64,000 bases of DNA from Vibrio aestivus (GTDB lineage Bacteria; Pseudomonadota; Gammaproteobacteria; Enterobacterales; Vibrionaceae): the NCBI GenBank assembly GCA_003263845.1, contig JYJN01000084.1, positions 1-64,000 of the forward strand, in the 5' to 3' direction. Shown here in pieces: positions 1-9,209 of the stretch. Below the pieces are notes generated by a model. That model was given only the letters and a program-made list of their open reading frames with translations. It searched no databases and was not told where the DNA came from. The position numbers and the translations under genes are program-made. The stretch's first letter is position 1. Every line of letters begins with the position of its first letter.

Positions 1-208
1 CTAAGTGCTCTCGGCCAGCTGCAATTGCACCTGATGAAACCATTACGACAGAATGGCCCTGTTTTTTAAGTTCTGCACATTGACGAACAAGCTCTACCAT
101 ATGAGCACGATCGAGCGCCAATGTACCGCCTGTGAGTACACTTGTCCCAAGTTTCACAACCACTGTTTTTGATTGCGAAGACTTTCCACTTTGTTGCTTA
201 GTTGCCAT
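1..208 (-). CDS. proB: Glutamate 5-kinase, N-terminal part (runs off the window)
   Basis: First enzyme of proline synthesis, which phosphorylates glutamate to gamma-glutamyl phosphate in the cytosol. Only the first 69 or so codons are present. The start is an ATG at 208, followed by a short polar tail and then the kinase beginning [13 protein letters not shown] (amino-acid-kinase glycine-rich loop) and the segment [13 protein letters not shown], both typical of ProB. The remainder lies to the left of the window. It is transcribed away from crl's terminator. The short polar extension before VVVKLG (about 15 residues) is common in Vibrio copies. Confidence 0.93.
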   Translation of the reverse strand, partial: MATKQQSGKSSQSKTVVVKLGTSVLTGGTLALDRAHMVELVRQCAELKKQGHSVVMVSSGAIAAGREHL

Positions 209-276
209 GATCTCTTCTGAAAGGAATAACGTTAAGACCAGATGTTTTAGCAATCAAACGGACAATTCACAAGTAG

Positions 277-301
277 AAAAGGTGCAATAATGCACCTTTT
301 T
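277..301 (-). terminator. Rho-independent terminator of crl
   Basis: Perfect 10-bp stem (277-286 with 291-300) around an ATAA loop. It is flanked by A and T runs, so it could work in both directions. It lies 29 bases past the crl stop. Confidence 0.8.
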
Positions 302-329
302 GTAGATATCAGAGTTTAATGAAAGAAAA

Positions 330-719
330 TCAGACGAACTCAACAGATTCTGCATGAAGCTCAACAGTCAGTCCGAACTTCTCTGACAAGGCATCGGTTA
401 ACTTTTTGTGGAACTCATCTTGTGTGCGATTTACCTCAGAAATCGCTTTGGCTGGAACAGGTTTTGTCACCCATTCACCCGCCAAGTTATACAATCCTGT
501 CTGATACTTCGCACTAAAGCTTTCCCCATCTTGCTCTAGTTCAAGCCACCAGCCCCAAAACTCCCTTTCTTCGGGTGACTTTTTGTCATTCACGCAGGCA
601 GATAAACAATCAAACAGATAAAACCCTTCTCGACATTGGCCTTCACGAACATAAGGCCCAACAGCTTTCAGCGCAGCAAGCAAACGAAAATGAGTCGGAT
701 TTTTCGTCGTCTCTGACAT
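330..719 (-). CDS. crl: Sigma factor-binding protein Crl
   Basis: Crl binds RpoS (sigma S) and helps it assemble with core RNA polymerase, strengthening stationary-phase and stress transcription. The protein is 129 residues, close to the family's usual 130. It carries the conserved tryptophan- and aromatic-rich centre (REFWGWWLELE, about residues 52-62) and the segment FYLFDCLSACV near residue 33. It sits downstream of frsA on the same strand with a 94-base gap, and next to proB, the usual enterobacterial and Vibrio neighbourhood. No damage seen. Confidence 0.95.
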   Translation of the reverse strand: MSETTKNPTHFRLLAALKAVGPYVREGQCREGFYLFDCLSACVNDKKSPEEREFWGWWLELEQDGESFSAKYQTGLYNLAGEWVTKPVPAKAISEVNRTQDEFHKKLTDALSEKFGLTVELHAESVEFV

Positions 720-813
720 AAAGACTCTCCATTTAGTAATTGAAATTGTTATTATTTAGCGATCAATTAGTAACCGCTAATTAACATGCTTTACCAAATT
801 TCGAGTTTTGTCA

Positions 814-2063
814 TCAAATTAGTTCATCTTCTAGCCACTTTATTGCCAAATCGAGGGATTGCTCATATCCTTTTGTAATTGTCTTGCTTTCGATTTTCTT
901 CGCACGTCCACCCATGCTGTAAAGCGCGACTAACTGGTTATCACTGTGTGGTGAAACCGGATCACCATCCAAACTCATCGCCAAAATCGGCACTTTGGTT
1001 TTACGAGAACCCAGAACCCCTTGAACTTTAAGGGACCACGCACTCATCAACCCTGACATACTATCAATATCGACCACATCTTTGCCCATTCGAGACGCCA
1101 AAACATCGAGATACATCTTCGACATTTTCTTAAGCTTATTCGGCGATGAAAATACATCGTGCACAGGCGCACCTAATGCAACGCACGCCTTGACTTGGTC
1201 CGGCGCCAAAAATGACAAGCGCACCATCGCGTTGCCGCCAAAACGAAAGCCAAGTAGCCCAATTCGACGGTGGTTTACCCATGGAAGCGTCGGTAAATGA
1301 TCAAGAACCGCATGATGAAGATCGGAAAACTCATGGTTCAGTGGCCAACGATTACTTTGACCAACAGAAGGCAAATCTACCGTAAGCATGGCAATGTTTT
1401 TAGGTGCTAAATGGTCTCTAAAAAGACGCCACATATCCGTTTGTAAACTATCAAGACCAGCGCTCACAATCACTACCGGATAAGGCTTGTCTGTATCTGG
1501 TAAATGAAGGTTTACGGGCACTTTCTTATTCTTAAACGGGACTTCAATCGTCTTAATGGTATAGCGAGTTTTCTTAGCGCCTTCTGTATAAGCAGCATTG
1601 GCAAGCACTTGAGTTTGAATCGCTAAGTTATCGCCTTTGATGTGTGGGTAGCCAGCAATACTAAAACACAGTGCCGCTTGGAAGAGTTCGTCAGCACCTT
1701 CATCACCATCTAATTCTTGACCACGCTTTTGATGCTTGGTACCCAACTTGGTCCATTCAAACGCCCAGTACCACTTCGGTAACCTGCTACCGTGTCCAGC
1801 CACTCATCGTGAGAACGGTCATGAGTAGAAGACGCAATCTTCGCCAACACGGCTTCTTGTTCAATCGGATCAACGCCCTGCCATACCCACTGCAATTTGC
1901 GCAGATTACGGTACCAATGATGATTGTCTTTGCTGTTTTTCTCTTCCAATATGGCTTCACTACTTGGCAAGTAACGAGTTAAAGCCGAGGTTTCTTTCGC
2001 AAGTTTATTACGGGCAAACAGGGTTTCAGATAGGTTTTTGCTAACAGGTTCTGATTCCGACAT
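814..2063 (-). CDS. frsA: FrsA family alpha/beta-hydrolase-fold protein (one frameshift)
   Basis: FrsA binds the glucose PTS protein IIA-Glc and influences the choice between respiration and fermentation; an enzymatic activity has been debated. The reading frame breaks at about 1769. The N-terminal part ends LDTVAGYRSG and the rest resumes WAFEWTKLG. Restoring one base (GGTAACTGG for GGTACTGG) gives a normal protein of about 416 residues. The hydrolase core is visible (VVIVSAGLDSLQTDMWR; GLLGFRFGGNAMVR). The nucleophile elbow reads G-F-R-F-G, with Arg where hydrolases have Ser, as is usual for FrsA. Other housekeeping genes here show the same kind of break, so this is probably a sequencing error. 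Confidence 0.88.
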
Positions 2064-2101
2064 AAGGCAATCCCTTAAAATTCAATTGTCATAATAGTAA
2101 T

Positions 2102-2130
2102 AAAAAAAATGACCCATTGAAGGGTCATTT
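2102..2130 (-). terminator. Rho-independent terminator after gpt
   Basis: Nine-bp stem (2107-2115 with 2122-2130), preceded on the plus strand by an A run that gives a U tract on the minus transcript. It separates gpt from frsA. Confidence 0.8.
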
Positions 2131-2153
2131 TTGATATTTAATGTTTCAGCCAG

Positions 2154-2618
2154 TTATTTTACTTTGCGATTGATTGGCTCAGCGTACTGGATAGTCATAT
2201 CCCATGGCTGCTCAATCCAAGTATCTTGGGCAATATCAACAACGTAATCATCAAGCAGATCAACACCAGATGGCTTAGCACATACTGCGATAAGCTTAGC
2301 TTTCGGGTACATTTCGCGCAGCTTGCGTGCGGTGTCACCACTGTCAACTAAATCTTCTACGATAAGGAAACCTTCACCGTCACCTTCAGGCGCTTTAACA
2401 ACCGTCATATCGCGCTGATGATCGTGGTCGTAGCTAGAGATACAGATAGTGTCTACGTAACGAATACCTAACTCACGAGCTAAGATAGCAGCTGGAACAA
2501 GGCCGCCACGGCTAACACCTAGGATACCTTTCCACTGCTCAGCAGGCATTTGCTTTTCAGCAAGTTGACGGCAGTAAGTCTGCATGTTGTCCCAAGTGAT
2601 AACGAATTTGTTGCTCAT
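2154..2618 (-). CDS. gpt: Xanthine-guanine phosphoribosyltransferase
   Basis: Purine salvage enzyme that converts guanine, xanthine and hypoxanthine plus PRPP into the nucleotides. The protein is 154 residues, close to E. coli Gpt (152). The PRPP-binding signature [22 protein letters not shown] is at about residues 83-104 and the N-terminal [14 protein letters not shown] is conserved. It lies 35 bases downstream of the purine permease on the same strand, so uptake and salvage are probably co-transcribed from the PurR-controlled promoter upstream of the permease. Confidence 0.96.
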   Translation of the reverse strand: MSNKFVITWDNMQTYCRQLAEKQMPAEQWKGILGVSRGGLVPAAILARELGIRYVDTICISSYDHDHQRDMTVVKAPEGDGEGFLIVEDLVDSGDTARKLREMYPKAKLIAVCAKPSGVDLLDDYVVDIAQDTWIEQPWDMTIQYAEPINRKVK

Positions 2619-2653
2619 TTTAAAAACCTAATTATTAATTGTTTGTCAGTATC

Positions 2654-3944
2654 TTAAGCCACGATGTACTTAATGATAAAGATTGCAGACATCACCCAAA
2701 CGCTGGCTGATACTTCTTTACCTTTACCACTTAGTGCTTTGATTGCAGCGTAAGCGATAAAGCCTAAACAGATACCTTCTGCAATAGAGAAAGTCAGTGG
2801 CATCAACAAGCAAGTCACCACAACTGGAGAGGCTTCAGTTAGATCACGCCAGTCGATGCTTACTAGGCCAGACAGCATTAGGATTGCAACATAAAATAGC
2901 GCACCTGCCGTCGCATAAGCGGGAATCATACCAGCTAATGGCGAGAAGAATAATGCAAGAAGGAACAAAATGCCAACTACAACAGCCGTTAAACCTGTAC
3001 GGCCACCTTCACTCACGCCCGCCACACTTTCAATGTAAGAAGTGGTGTTTGATGTACCTAAAACCGCACCAACTGAAGTTGCTGTTGAGTCAGCAAGAAG
3101 CGCGCGGTTAAGACGTGGAATCTTGCCGTCTTTATCAACAAGACCCGCTTTTTGTGAAACACCCACTAGCGTACCTGCCGTGTCGAACAAGTCGACGAAA
3201 AAGGAATGCAAACACAACTGAAATCATGCCAACTTCGAAAATTGCAGAGAAGTCTAATTGCATGAATGTTGGTGCAAGACTTGGTGGCGCAGAAACTAGG
3301 CCGCCCCACTGAACATCACCAAATGCTAAGCCAAGACCGGTCACCACTAGAATTGCGATCATTACGCCGCCTTTCACACCACGATGAACCAAAGCGATAG
3401 TAATAAAGAAGCCGATAGCCGCAAGAACAGCTGGAAGAGAAGTGATGTCACCTAGAGAAACCAGTGTTGCTGGGTTATCAACTACAATACCCGCGTTCTT
3501 AAGGCCAATTAGCGCTAAGAACAGGCCGATACCCGCAGAGATGCCCGTACGTAGTGACATCGGGATCGAATTGATGATCCACTCACGAATTTTGAAGATA
3601 CTGAGAAGAATGAACAGCACACCAGAGACAAATACAGCAGCGAGTGCCACTTGCCATGTGTAGCCCATTCCAAGCACAACCGCATAAGTAAAGAATGCGT
3701 TTAGGCCCATACCTGGTGCCTGTGCAATTGGGTAGTTTGCAACAAAGCCCATGATGAAACAGCCAATAGCTGCTGCCACACAGGTTGCTACAAACACAGC
3801 ACCATGATCCATACCTGCATCTGCAAGCATCGCTGGGTTAACGAAGATAATGTATGCCATTGTCAGGAATGTTGTTAATCCTGCAACAACCTCAGTTTTC
3901 ACGTTCGTGCCGTTTTCGCTGAGTTTAAATAGCCTTTCGAGCAT
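2654..3944 (-). CDS. NCS2-family purine base permease (one frameshift)
   Basis: Inner-membrane proton symporter of the AzgA-like branch of NCS2 (relatives AdeP, PurP, GhxP, GhxQ), importing adenine or guanine/hypoxanthine. The reading frame breaks at 3198-3202, where five T occur on the coding strand but four restore FAFLFVDLFDTAGTLVG, a conserved family motif. The corrected product is about 429 residues, normal for the family. The N-terminal segment EVVAGLTTFLTMAYIIFVNP and the motif QAPGMGLNAFFTY are diagnostic. Exact substrate is not decided by the sequence, although the partner gpt favours guanine, hypoxanthine or xanthine. A TAGGAT Shine-Dalgarno precedes the ATG at 3944. Confidence 0.88.
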
Positions 3945-3966
3945 AATCGAATCCTATAAGGGTAAA

Positions 3967-3982
3967 AAGTAAACGGTTGCGT
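3967..3982 (-). promoter_or_regulatory. PurR operator for the permease-gpt operon
   Basis: The minus strand reads ACGCAACCGTTTACTT. It fits every fixed position of the PurR consensus ANGCAANCGNTTNCNT and lies 23-38 bases upstream of the permease start. This predicts repression when hypoxanthine or guanine is plentiful. The match is read directly; binding is inferred. Confidence 0.7.
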
Positions 3983-4311
3983 AATCGATTGGCTGTGGAT
4001 TATAAAGATATCAAATATGAAATTCCAGATAGAATTAAGACTCTAATCGCGTTTTATGAAGTCAAAGTACTCAGAGAAATTGTATTGCGATCTAATCTGT
4101 TGAACTAACCTTTTATAATTCAATAACTAATAAAATTTCGTCAGCAAAATGCAAGTGCGTTACTTTTAAACATTGTTCTAAACTTTCAAAGCTTAAAAAT
4201 TTAGATTTTGAAGAATGCGATATGAAGTTTGACGAATAGAAAGGCAGGAAACGAAGATCGTCATAAAACTGTATGTTAGCGGACAATAATCGAACAGATG
4301 ATTTAGCAGAT

Positions 4312-4339
4312 AAAAAAACGCCACTCTATTTGAGTGGCG
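4312..4339 (-). terminator. Terminator of the VcdRP-like RNA
   Basis: Stem CGCCACTC (4319-4326) with GAGTGGCG (4332-4339), a five-base loop, and seven U on the minus-strand transcript (4312-4318). There is no protein gene immediately upstream, which is what first suggested a small RNA here. Confidence 0.85.
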
Positions 4340-4424
4340 GTTGAATCATGTCAGCAAGCAAAGGCTGAAAAAAAATTCCAAAATTTAGGGGGTGAACATA
4401 CTGTTCGAGTTACTCACTAAAGCC

Positions 4425-4511
4425 TTATCGACCGAAGCAAGTAGGGTATACAAAGTTGCTAGTGTAAACAGAGCTGTTTGACCAGAACATTGCAGAAGGT
4501 AAACCTTTCAT
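4425..4511 (-). CDS. vcdP: 28-residue small protein, VcdP-like
   Basis: The ORF begins ATG at 4511, preceded by a good Shine-Dalgarno (AGGTGA, 5 bases upstream), and ends at TAA 4425-4427. The product starts MKGLPSAMFW and ends VYPTCFGR. It is rich in aromatic and hydroxyl residues and has no signal peptide or lipobox. In V. cholerae the corresponding small protein binds and stimulates citrate synthase GltA; that role is inferred from position, size and the surrounding RNA signals. The start codon, ribosome site and stop are all inside one terminator-bounded transcript, which makes chance occurrence unlikely. Confidence 0.65.
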   Translation of the reverse strand: MKGLPSAMFWSNSSVYTSNFVYPTCFGR

Positions 4512-4654
4512 AACTATCACCTATAAATCAAATTAAACAAACGTTGATTTCTCGGTTCCTTGGAGGCGATATACGGACTCATCCTTTGAGCATTTTCTCT
4601 TCGTTTCCGAAGTTGTGTTTAATATACCACCAAGAAATTTAATTACAACAAAAA

Positions 4655-4670
4655 GGTGATAAAAATCACA
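4655..4670 (-). promoter_or_regulatory. CRP-binding site over the small-RNA promoter
   Basis: The minus strand reads TGTGATTTTTATCACC, one base off the CRP core TGTGA-N6-TCACA. Its centre lies about 48 bases upstream of the predicted start, overlapping the -35 area. This position suits repression better than class I or II activation and matches the CRP repression reported for vcdRP. Confidence 0.65.
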
Positions 4671-4950
4671 AAACATTTGCCACACCCCACTCTCAGTTCG
4701 GTTTGTGTAATTTAATTACAAAAATAACAGTAACAGCCATAATTTGATATGCACACCCTGTAATAACTGTACCTTTCCTTAATCACTTACATCAATTTGG
4801 GCTTCAAATACGTTAAGTGAAAACTATTCGCTTTCATCAGAGAATGGTATGCTAAGTCTCTACTAAGTTAGCCAGACTTAGTTGTTCAAACTATTAGATC
4901 ATTAAATTGCGCAATTAAAGTCTGAAAAATCATTCAAATAGGAGTCATCT

Positions 4951-6423
4951 GTGTCTGAATTCCACTCTGAAATTAGCCAACTATCACCAGCACCGCTTTG
5001 GCAATTCTTCGATAAAATCTGTTCTATACCTCATCCGTCTAAGCATGAAGAAGAGCTAGCACAGTACATTGTGAATTGGGCTACAGAGCAAGGTCTCGAT
5101 GTGCGCCGCGACCCTACCGGCAATGTTTTCATCAAAAAGCCAGCAACTGCCGGTATGGAAAATAAGAAAGGCGTCGTACTTCAAGCGCACATTGATATGG
5201 TTCCACAAAAGAATGAAGATACAGATCATGACTTCGCAGTAGACCCTATCCAACCATACATCGATGGCGAGTGGGTAACAGCAAAAGGTACAACGCTTGG
5301 TGCGGATAACGGCATGGGTATGGCTTCTTGTCTTGCGGTGCTGGCATCTAAAGAAATCAAACACGGTCCAATTGAAGTTCTACTTACAGTAGATGAAGAA
5401 GCGGGCATGACTGGCGCATTTGGCCTAGAAGCAGGTTGGCTAGAAGGCGATATTCTTCTTAATACCGACTCGGAGCAAGAAGGCGAAGTCTACATGGGTT
5501 GTGCCGGTGGCATTGACGGTGCAATGACCTTCAACATCGCACGCGAAGCGATCCCTGAAGATTACTCGGTACGTCAGTTAACACTGAAAGGCCTAAAAGG
5601 CGGTCACTCGGGTTGTGACATTCACACAGGCCGCGGCAACGCAAACAAACTGATTGCTCGTTTCCTTGCTGGTCACGCTAAAGAGCTTGGCCTTCGCTTA
5701 ATTGAGTTCCGTGGTGGTAGCTTACGTAATGCAATCCCTCGTGAAGCATTCATAACCGTTGCGCTTCCAGCAAACAATGAAGCAAAACTGGCAGAACTGT
5801 TCGAACATTACTCTGACTTAATCAAGGCTGAGCTCGGCAAAATTGAAACGGATATCGTTACCTTTAACGAATCTGCACAAACTCAATCGCCTATGTTTGC
5901 AGAAGGTGACCAACAACGTTTCATTGCTGCACTCAATGCTTGTCCAAACGGCGTGATCCGCATGAGTGACGAAATTGAAGGTGTGGTAGAAACCTCTCTT
6001 AACGTTGGCGTTATCACAACAGAGGAAAATACTGTAACGGTTCTTTGTCTGATTCGTTCATTGATAGACTCTGGCCGTAGCCAGGTTGAAGGCATGCTTC
6101 ACTCGGTGGCTGAACTTGCTGGCGCGAAGATGGCATTTTCTGGTGCATACCCAGGCTGGAAACCAGATGCCGATTCAGAAATCATGGCGATCTTCCGCGA
6201 AATGTATCAAGGCATCTACGGCCATAAACCAAACATCATGGTGATCCACGCAGGTCTTGAGTGTGGCCTATTTAAGAAACCTTACCCAGACATGGATATG
6301 GTGTCATTTGGCCCAACGATTAAATTCCCGCATTCACCAGATGAGAAAGTGAAAATCGACACCGTTGCTCTTTTCTGGGAGCAAATGGTCGCACTACTGG
6401 AAGCCATCCCTGAAAAAGCATAA
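4951..6423 (+). CDS. pepD: Aminoacyl-histidine dipeptidase (peptidase D)
   Basis: Cytosolic M20-family zinc peptidase that cleaves Xaa-His dipeptides such as carnosine. It has 490 residues, close to E. coli PepD (485). Metal and catalytic motifs are in order: HIDMVPQ near residue 80, GADNGMGMAS near 118, DEEAGMTGAFGLE near 148, NTDSE near 171, and the C-terminal HAGLECGLF. The start is GTG at 4951, with AGGAG nine bases upstream. It is followed by its own terminator, so it is probably monocistronic. Confidence 0.96.
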   Translation: MSEFHSEISQLSPAPLWQFFDKICSIPHPSKHEEELAQYIVNWATEQGLDVRRDPTGNVFIKKPATAGMENKKGVVLQAHIDMVPQKNEDTDHDFAVDPIQPYIDGEWVTAKGTTLGADNGMGMASCLAVLASKEIKHGPIEVLLTVDEEAGMTGAFGLEAGWLEGDILLNTDSEQEGEVYMGCAGGIDGAMTFNIAREAIPEDYSVRQLTLKGLKGGHSGCDIHTGRGNANKLIARFLAGHAKELGLRLIEFRGGSLRNAIPREAFITVALPANNEAKLAELFEHYSDLIKAELGKIETDIVTFNESAQTQSPMFAEGDQQRFIAALNACPNGVIRMSDEIEGVVETSLNVGVITTEENTVTVLCLIRSLIDSGRSQVEGMLHSVAELAGAKMAFSGAYPGWKPDADSEIMAIFREMYQGIYGHKPNIMVIHAGLECGLFKKPYPDMDMVSFGPTIKFPHSPDEKVKIDTVALFWEQMVALLEAIPEKA

Positions 6424-6444
6424 CTGCTTTCCCGAAAGACTTAT

Positions 6445-6469
6445 AGCCGGCCATTGCGCCGGCTTTTTT
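6445..6469 (+). terminator. Terminator of pepD
   Basis: Seven-bp GC-rich stem AGCCGGC/GCCGGCT (6445-6451 with 6458-6464), followed by six T. Confidence 0.85.
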
Positions 6470-6736
6470 GTGACTATTGCCTGTCAACTTGACGATCAAT
6501 TAACGATAAAAATTCTTTGTCGAAATGGTCATTTTTATTCGTTAGCCAACTTTCATTTCCCTTGATACAGTCCCCCACCTTGAAGCACCTAAGGCAATTT
6601 ATCTGTCTAATCACCATTGCCTTCTTCAAGCGATAACACTCTTTTGGCTGCGGCCACAACACTTTTAGTTTTATCGGTGGGCTTAAGTTGTTCCAAACTA
6701 AAGCCTGTAATTCTCTATTAGAACATTAGTACTGCA
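6470..6736. other. Intergenic region before the rimB-rimK operon
   Basis: About 270 bases without a supportable gene. It must hold the promoter of the operon that starts at 6737. I see no convincing operator, RNA structure or small ORF with a ribosome site. Confidence 0.5.
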
Positions 6737-7177
6737 ATGAAAGAAAAAATGATTGTCGGCTGGCGAGAAACAATGAGCTTGCCAGAGCTTGGTATCAGCC
6801 AAATTAACGCAAAAATTGATACTGGAGCGCGAACATCTTGCTTGCACGCATTCAAAGTAGAGAGCTTCAACAGGGATCAAGCTCTGTGGGTCCGGTTCTG
6901 GATTCACCCTATTCAACACAATCAGGACGTGGAAGTGATGTGTGAAGCACCTGTGATTGATCAGCGTGTGGTGCGTGACTCTGGTGGTCACGAATCAACT
7001 CGCTTTGTCATAGAAACACAGCTTCACTTAGGCGGACAAAGTTGGCCAATCGAAGTCACGCTGACAAACCGCGAAGATATGGCATTTCGTATGCTGCTAG
7101 GGCGCACTGCAATGCGCAACCGAATTATTGTTGACCCTGTTGAGTCATTTCTAATCGCTTTCGAGGAGAGCAAATAA
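6737..7177 (+). CDS. RimB-like retropepsin-type protease (ATP-dependent zinc protease family)
   Basis: Small protein of 146 residues of the family annotated 'ATP-dependent zinc protease' (Pfam PF05618), which has the retroviral-type aspartic protease fold. The hallmark is [12 protein letters not shown] at about residues 27-38. The same family is RimB in the Pseudomonas rimABK operon, where it processes poly-glutamylated ribosomal protein S6. The stop overlaps the rimK start by one base (TAATG), so the two are translationally linked. Likely role: trimming or controlling RimK products. The family name is misleading, since no HExxH zinc motif is visible here. Confidence 0.85.
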   Translation: MKEKMIVGWRETMSLPELGISQINAKIDTGARTSCLHAFKVESFNRDQALWVRFWIHPIQHNQDVEVMCEAPVIDQRVVRDSGGHESTRFVIETQLHLGGQSWPIEVTLTNREDMAFRMLLGRTAMRNRIIVDPVESFLIAFEESK

Positions 7178-8082
7178 TGAAAATTGGTATTCTTTCACGT
7201 AACGCTAATCTTTACTCTACAAAACGCTTAATCGAAGCGATTGAGAGCCGTGGCCATGAAGTCAAAGTGATTGATGCGCTGCGCTGTTATATGAATATCA
7301 ACTCGGACAAGCCTGAGATCCACTTCAAAGGTGAAGAGCTTTCAGACTTCGACGCGATCATTCCTCGTATCGGTGCATCGGTGACTTTCTACGGTACAGC
7401 AGTACTGCGTCAGTTCGAAATGATGGGCGTATACCCAGTCAATGAATCAGTGGCGATTACTCGTTCTCGCGACAAACTGCGCTCGATGCAGCTGCTATCT
7501 CGTAAAGGTATTGGTATGCCAATTACGGGTTTTGCAAGCAAGCCGGATGACGTAAAAGACCTACTAGAAATGGTCGGCGGTGCACCCGTTGTGATCAAGC
7601 TACTAGAAGGTACCCAAGGCATCGGTGTGGTATTGGCAGAAACTCGCAAAGCGGCAGAAAGCGTCGTTGAAGCCTTCATGGGCTTAAAAGCGAACATCAT
7701 GGTGCAAGAGTACATCAAAGAAGCAGGCGGCGCGGACATTCGCTGCTTCGTGATTGGTGACAAAGTGATTGCAGCAATGAAACGTCAAGGGGCAGAAGGC
7801 GAGTTTCGCTCTAACCTTCACCGTGGCGGCACAGCTTCTCTGATTAAAATCACTCCAGAAGAGCGTCGCACTGCAATTGCTGCCGCTAAAGCTATGGGTT
7901 TGAACGTTGCTGGCGTTGACTTACTTCGTTCAGAACGCGGCCCATTGGTGATGGAGGTAAACTCATCACCAGGTCTTGAAGGTATAGAAGCGGCAACAGG
8001 CAAAGATGTTGCTGGCATGATTGTAGAATTCATTGAGAAAAATGCAGCAAGCAAAAGGACCAAAACTCGTGGCAAAGGCTAA
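7177..8082 (+). CDS. rimK: Ribosomal protein S6 glutamate ligase
   Basis: ATP-grasp ligase that adds glutamate residues to the C terminus of ribosomal protein S6. The protein is 301 residues (E. coli RimK: 300). Visible features are the N-terminal [15 protein letters not shown], the ATP-grasp loop [14 protein letters not shown] (about residues 142-155), the segment [18 protein letters not shown], and the Mg-binding [14 protein letters not shown] near residue 258. It is second in a three-gene operon, overlapping the protease before it and the deacylase after it. Confidence 0.95.
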   Translation: MKIGILSRNANLYSTKRLIEAIESRGHEVKVIDALRCYMNINSDKPEIHFKGEELSDFDAIIPRIGASVTFYGTAVLRQFEMMGVYPVNESVAITRSRDKLRSMQLLSRKGIGMPITGFASKPDDVKDLLEMVGGAPVVIKLLEGTQGIGVVLAETRKAAESVVEAFMGLKANIMVQEYIKEAGGADIRCFVIGDKVIAAMKRQGAEGEFRSNLHRGGTASLIKITPEERRTAIAAAKAMGLNVAGVDLLRSERGPLVMEVNSSPGLEGIEAATGKDVAGMIVEFIEKNAASKRTKTRGKG

Positions 8083-9133
8083 AAAGAACCAGGCGTTCGA
8101 ATTTTTAGGTGAGTTAATTGCACCAGGGCAACGACAAGTTGTTGAATTAGAGGCCGCTAAGCTTTACACCCATTCACCGCTTTCGATTCCTGTCGAAATC
8201 ATCAACGGCCAGTACGCAGGCCCTGTTTTGATGGTCAACGCAGCGATTCATGGCGATGAACTCAATGGTGTAGAGGTCGTGCGTCAGCTGATCAACACTA
8301 TCGATGCCAGTAAACTGCGCGGCACCGTGATTGCGGTGCCAATCGTCAACGTATTTGGCTTTATTCACAAATCTCGTTACTTACCGGACAGACGCGATCT
8401 TAACCGCTGCTTTCCGGGCAGTGAGAAAGGTTCGCTTGCATCACGCATGGCGAATACGTTCTTCTCACAAGTAGCCAAACGTTGTGACTATATCCTCGAC
8501 TTGCATACAGGCGCGATTCATCGCACCAACCTGCCGCAGTTGAGAGCCGACTTAAGTAACCCAGAAACACTGCGCATTGCACAAGCGTTTGGTACGCCAG
8601 TGATTGTTGATTCGCCATTGCGCGATGGTTCGCTGCGTAGTGAAGCTGAAAAGCTCAATATTCCAGTTCTTACCTACGAAGCGGGTGAAGCTCTGCGATT
8701 TGAGCCCATCTGTATCAATGCAGGCTACATCGGTGTACAGCGAGTGATGCAGGCTATTGGTATGTTGAGAGGCCGCCGTAAAAAATTGCCGGAGCCGGTG
8801 ATTGCTAAATCCACCAGCTGGCTGCGCGCAGAAAGCGACGGCATCTTACGTACCGTAGTGACTTTGGGGGATAAGGTAGAAGCAGGTCAAGTACTGGCTT
8901 ACATCAGCGCCCCGCTTGGTCATAGTGAGATTGAGCTGAAAGCGAACAAAGGCGGGATTGTCATTGGCCAGCAAACACTGCCGTTGGTCAACGAAGGTGA
9001 TGCGGTGTTCCATCTCGCCTACTTCAAGCAAGACGACCAACAAGTCGAACAAGTCGTAGAAGAGTTCATCGAAGAAGTGGCAGATGTGGATGTTGAGCCT
9101 TTAACAACAGGCCAAATCAATACGCCGACTTAA
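8069..9133 (+). CDS. Succinylglutamate desuccinylase/aspartoacylase family protein
   Basis: Zinc-dependent deacylase of the M14-like AstE/AspA family, about 354 residues from the GTG at 8069. An AAGGA ribosome site lies upstream, and the gene overlaps rimK by 14 bases; an in-frame ATG at 8042 is a poorer choice. Zinc and substrate motifs are [27 protein letters not shown], and [16 protein letters not shown]-terminal biotinyl-like beta domain follows ([20 protein letters not shown]). It is not the arginine-catabolic AstE, because no ast genes are near. The overlap with rimK suggests it acts on the same glutamyl tails, possibly removing them; that is inference. Confidence 0.85.
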   Translation: MAKAKKNQAFEFLGELIAPGQRQVVELEAAKLYTHSPLSIPVEIINGQYAGPVLMVNAAIHGDELNGVEVVRQLINTIDASKLRGTVIAVPIVNVFGFIHKSRYLPDRRDLNRCFPGSEKGSLASRMANTFFSQVAKRCDYILDLHTGAIHRTNLPQLRADLSNPETLRIAQAFGTPVIVDSPLRDGSLRSEAEKLNIPVLTYEAGEALRFEPICINAGYIGVQRVMQAIGMLRGRRKKLPEPVIAKSTSWLRAESDGILRTVVTLGDKVEAGQVLAYISAPLGHSEIELKANKGGIVIGQQTLPLVNEGDAVFHLAYFKQDDQQVEQVVEEFIEEVADVDVEPLTTGQINTPT

Positions 9134-9159
9134 TCGTAATCGACTTCGATTACATACTA

Positions 9160-9184
9160 AAAAGCCCCTATCGCAGGGGCTTTT
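9160..9184. terminator. Bidirectional terminator between convergent genes
   Basis: Nine-bp stem AAAAGCCCC/GGGGCTTTT (9160-9168 with 9176-9184), with A and T runs on both sides. It serves the rimK operon (plus) and the NSS transporter (minus). A second perfect hairpin, GTAATCG/CGATTAC, lies just before it at 9136-9153. Confidence 0.85.
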
Positions 9185-9209
9185 CTATTGATAATGGTCA
9201 CTCACTAGC

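Larger units (their letters stand above)
4312..4615 (-). ncRNA. vcdRP: Probable VcdRP-like dual-function small RNA
   Basis: A self-contained transcription unit between the purine permease and pepD. On the minus strand there is a CRP-like site (4655-4670) and a TATATT -10 box (4621-4626), so initiation is expected near 4613-4616. A 28-codon ORF follows (4511-4425), then a C-rich single-stranded stretch (CACCCCC, around 4388-4394), and finally a strong 8-bp hairpin with a seven-U tail (4312-4339). V. cholerae VcdRP is a CRP-repressed RNA that encodes the 29-residue VcdP, which activates citrate synthase, and uses a C-rich segment to silence PTS mRNAs. Architecture and peptide length agree, but I cannot align to it here. 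An upstream U8 tract (4369-4376) may also end or mark processing of the RNA. Confidence 0.68.

Noticed and set aside
4532..4547. Second PurR-like site in the small-RNA leader (around CAACGTTTG)
   Set aside because: Only about 10 of 16 positions agree with the consensus, against a full match at 3967-3982.
9136..9153. GTAATCG/CGATTAC hairpin as a regulatory element
   Set aside because: It lies just before a clear bidirectional terminator downstream of two convergent genes, so it probably only adds to transcript-end structure.
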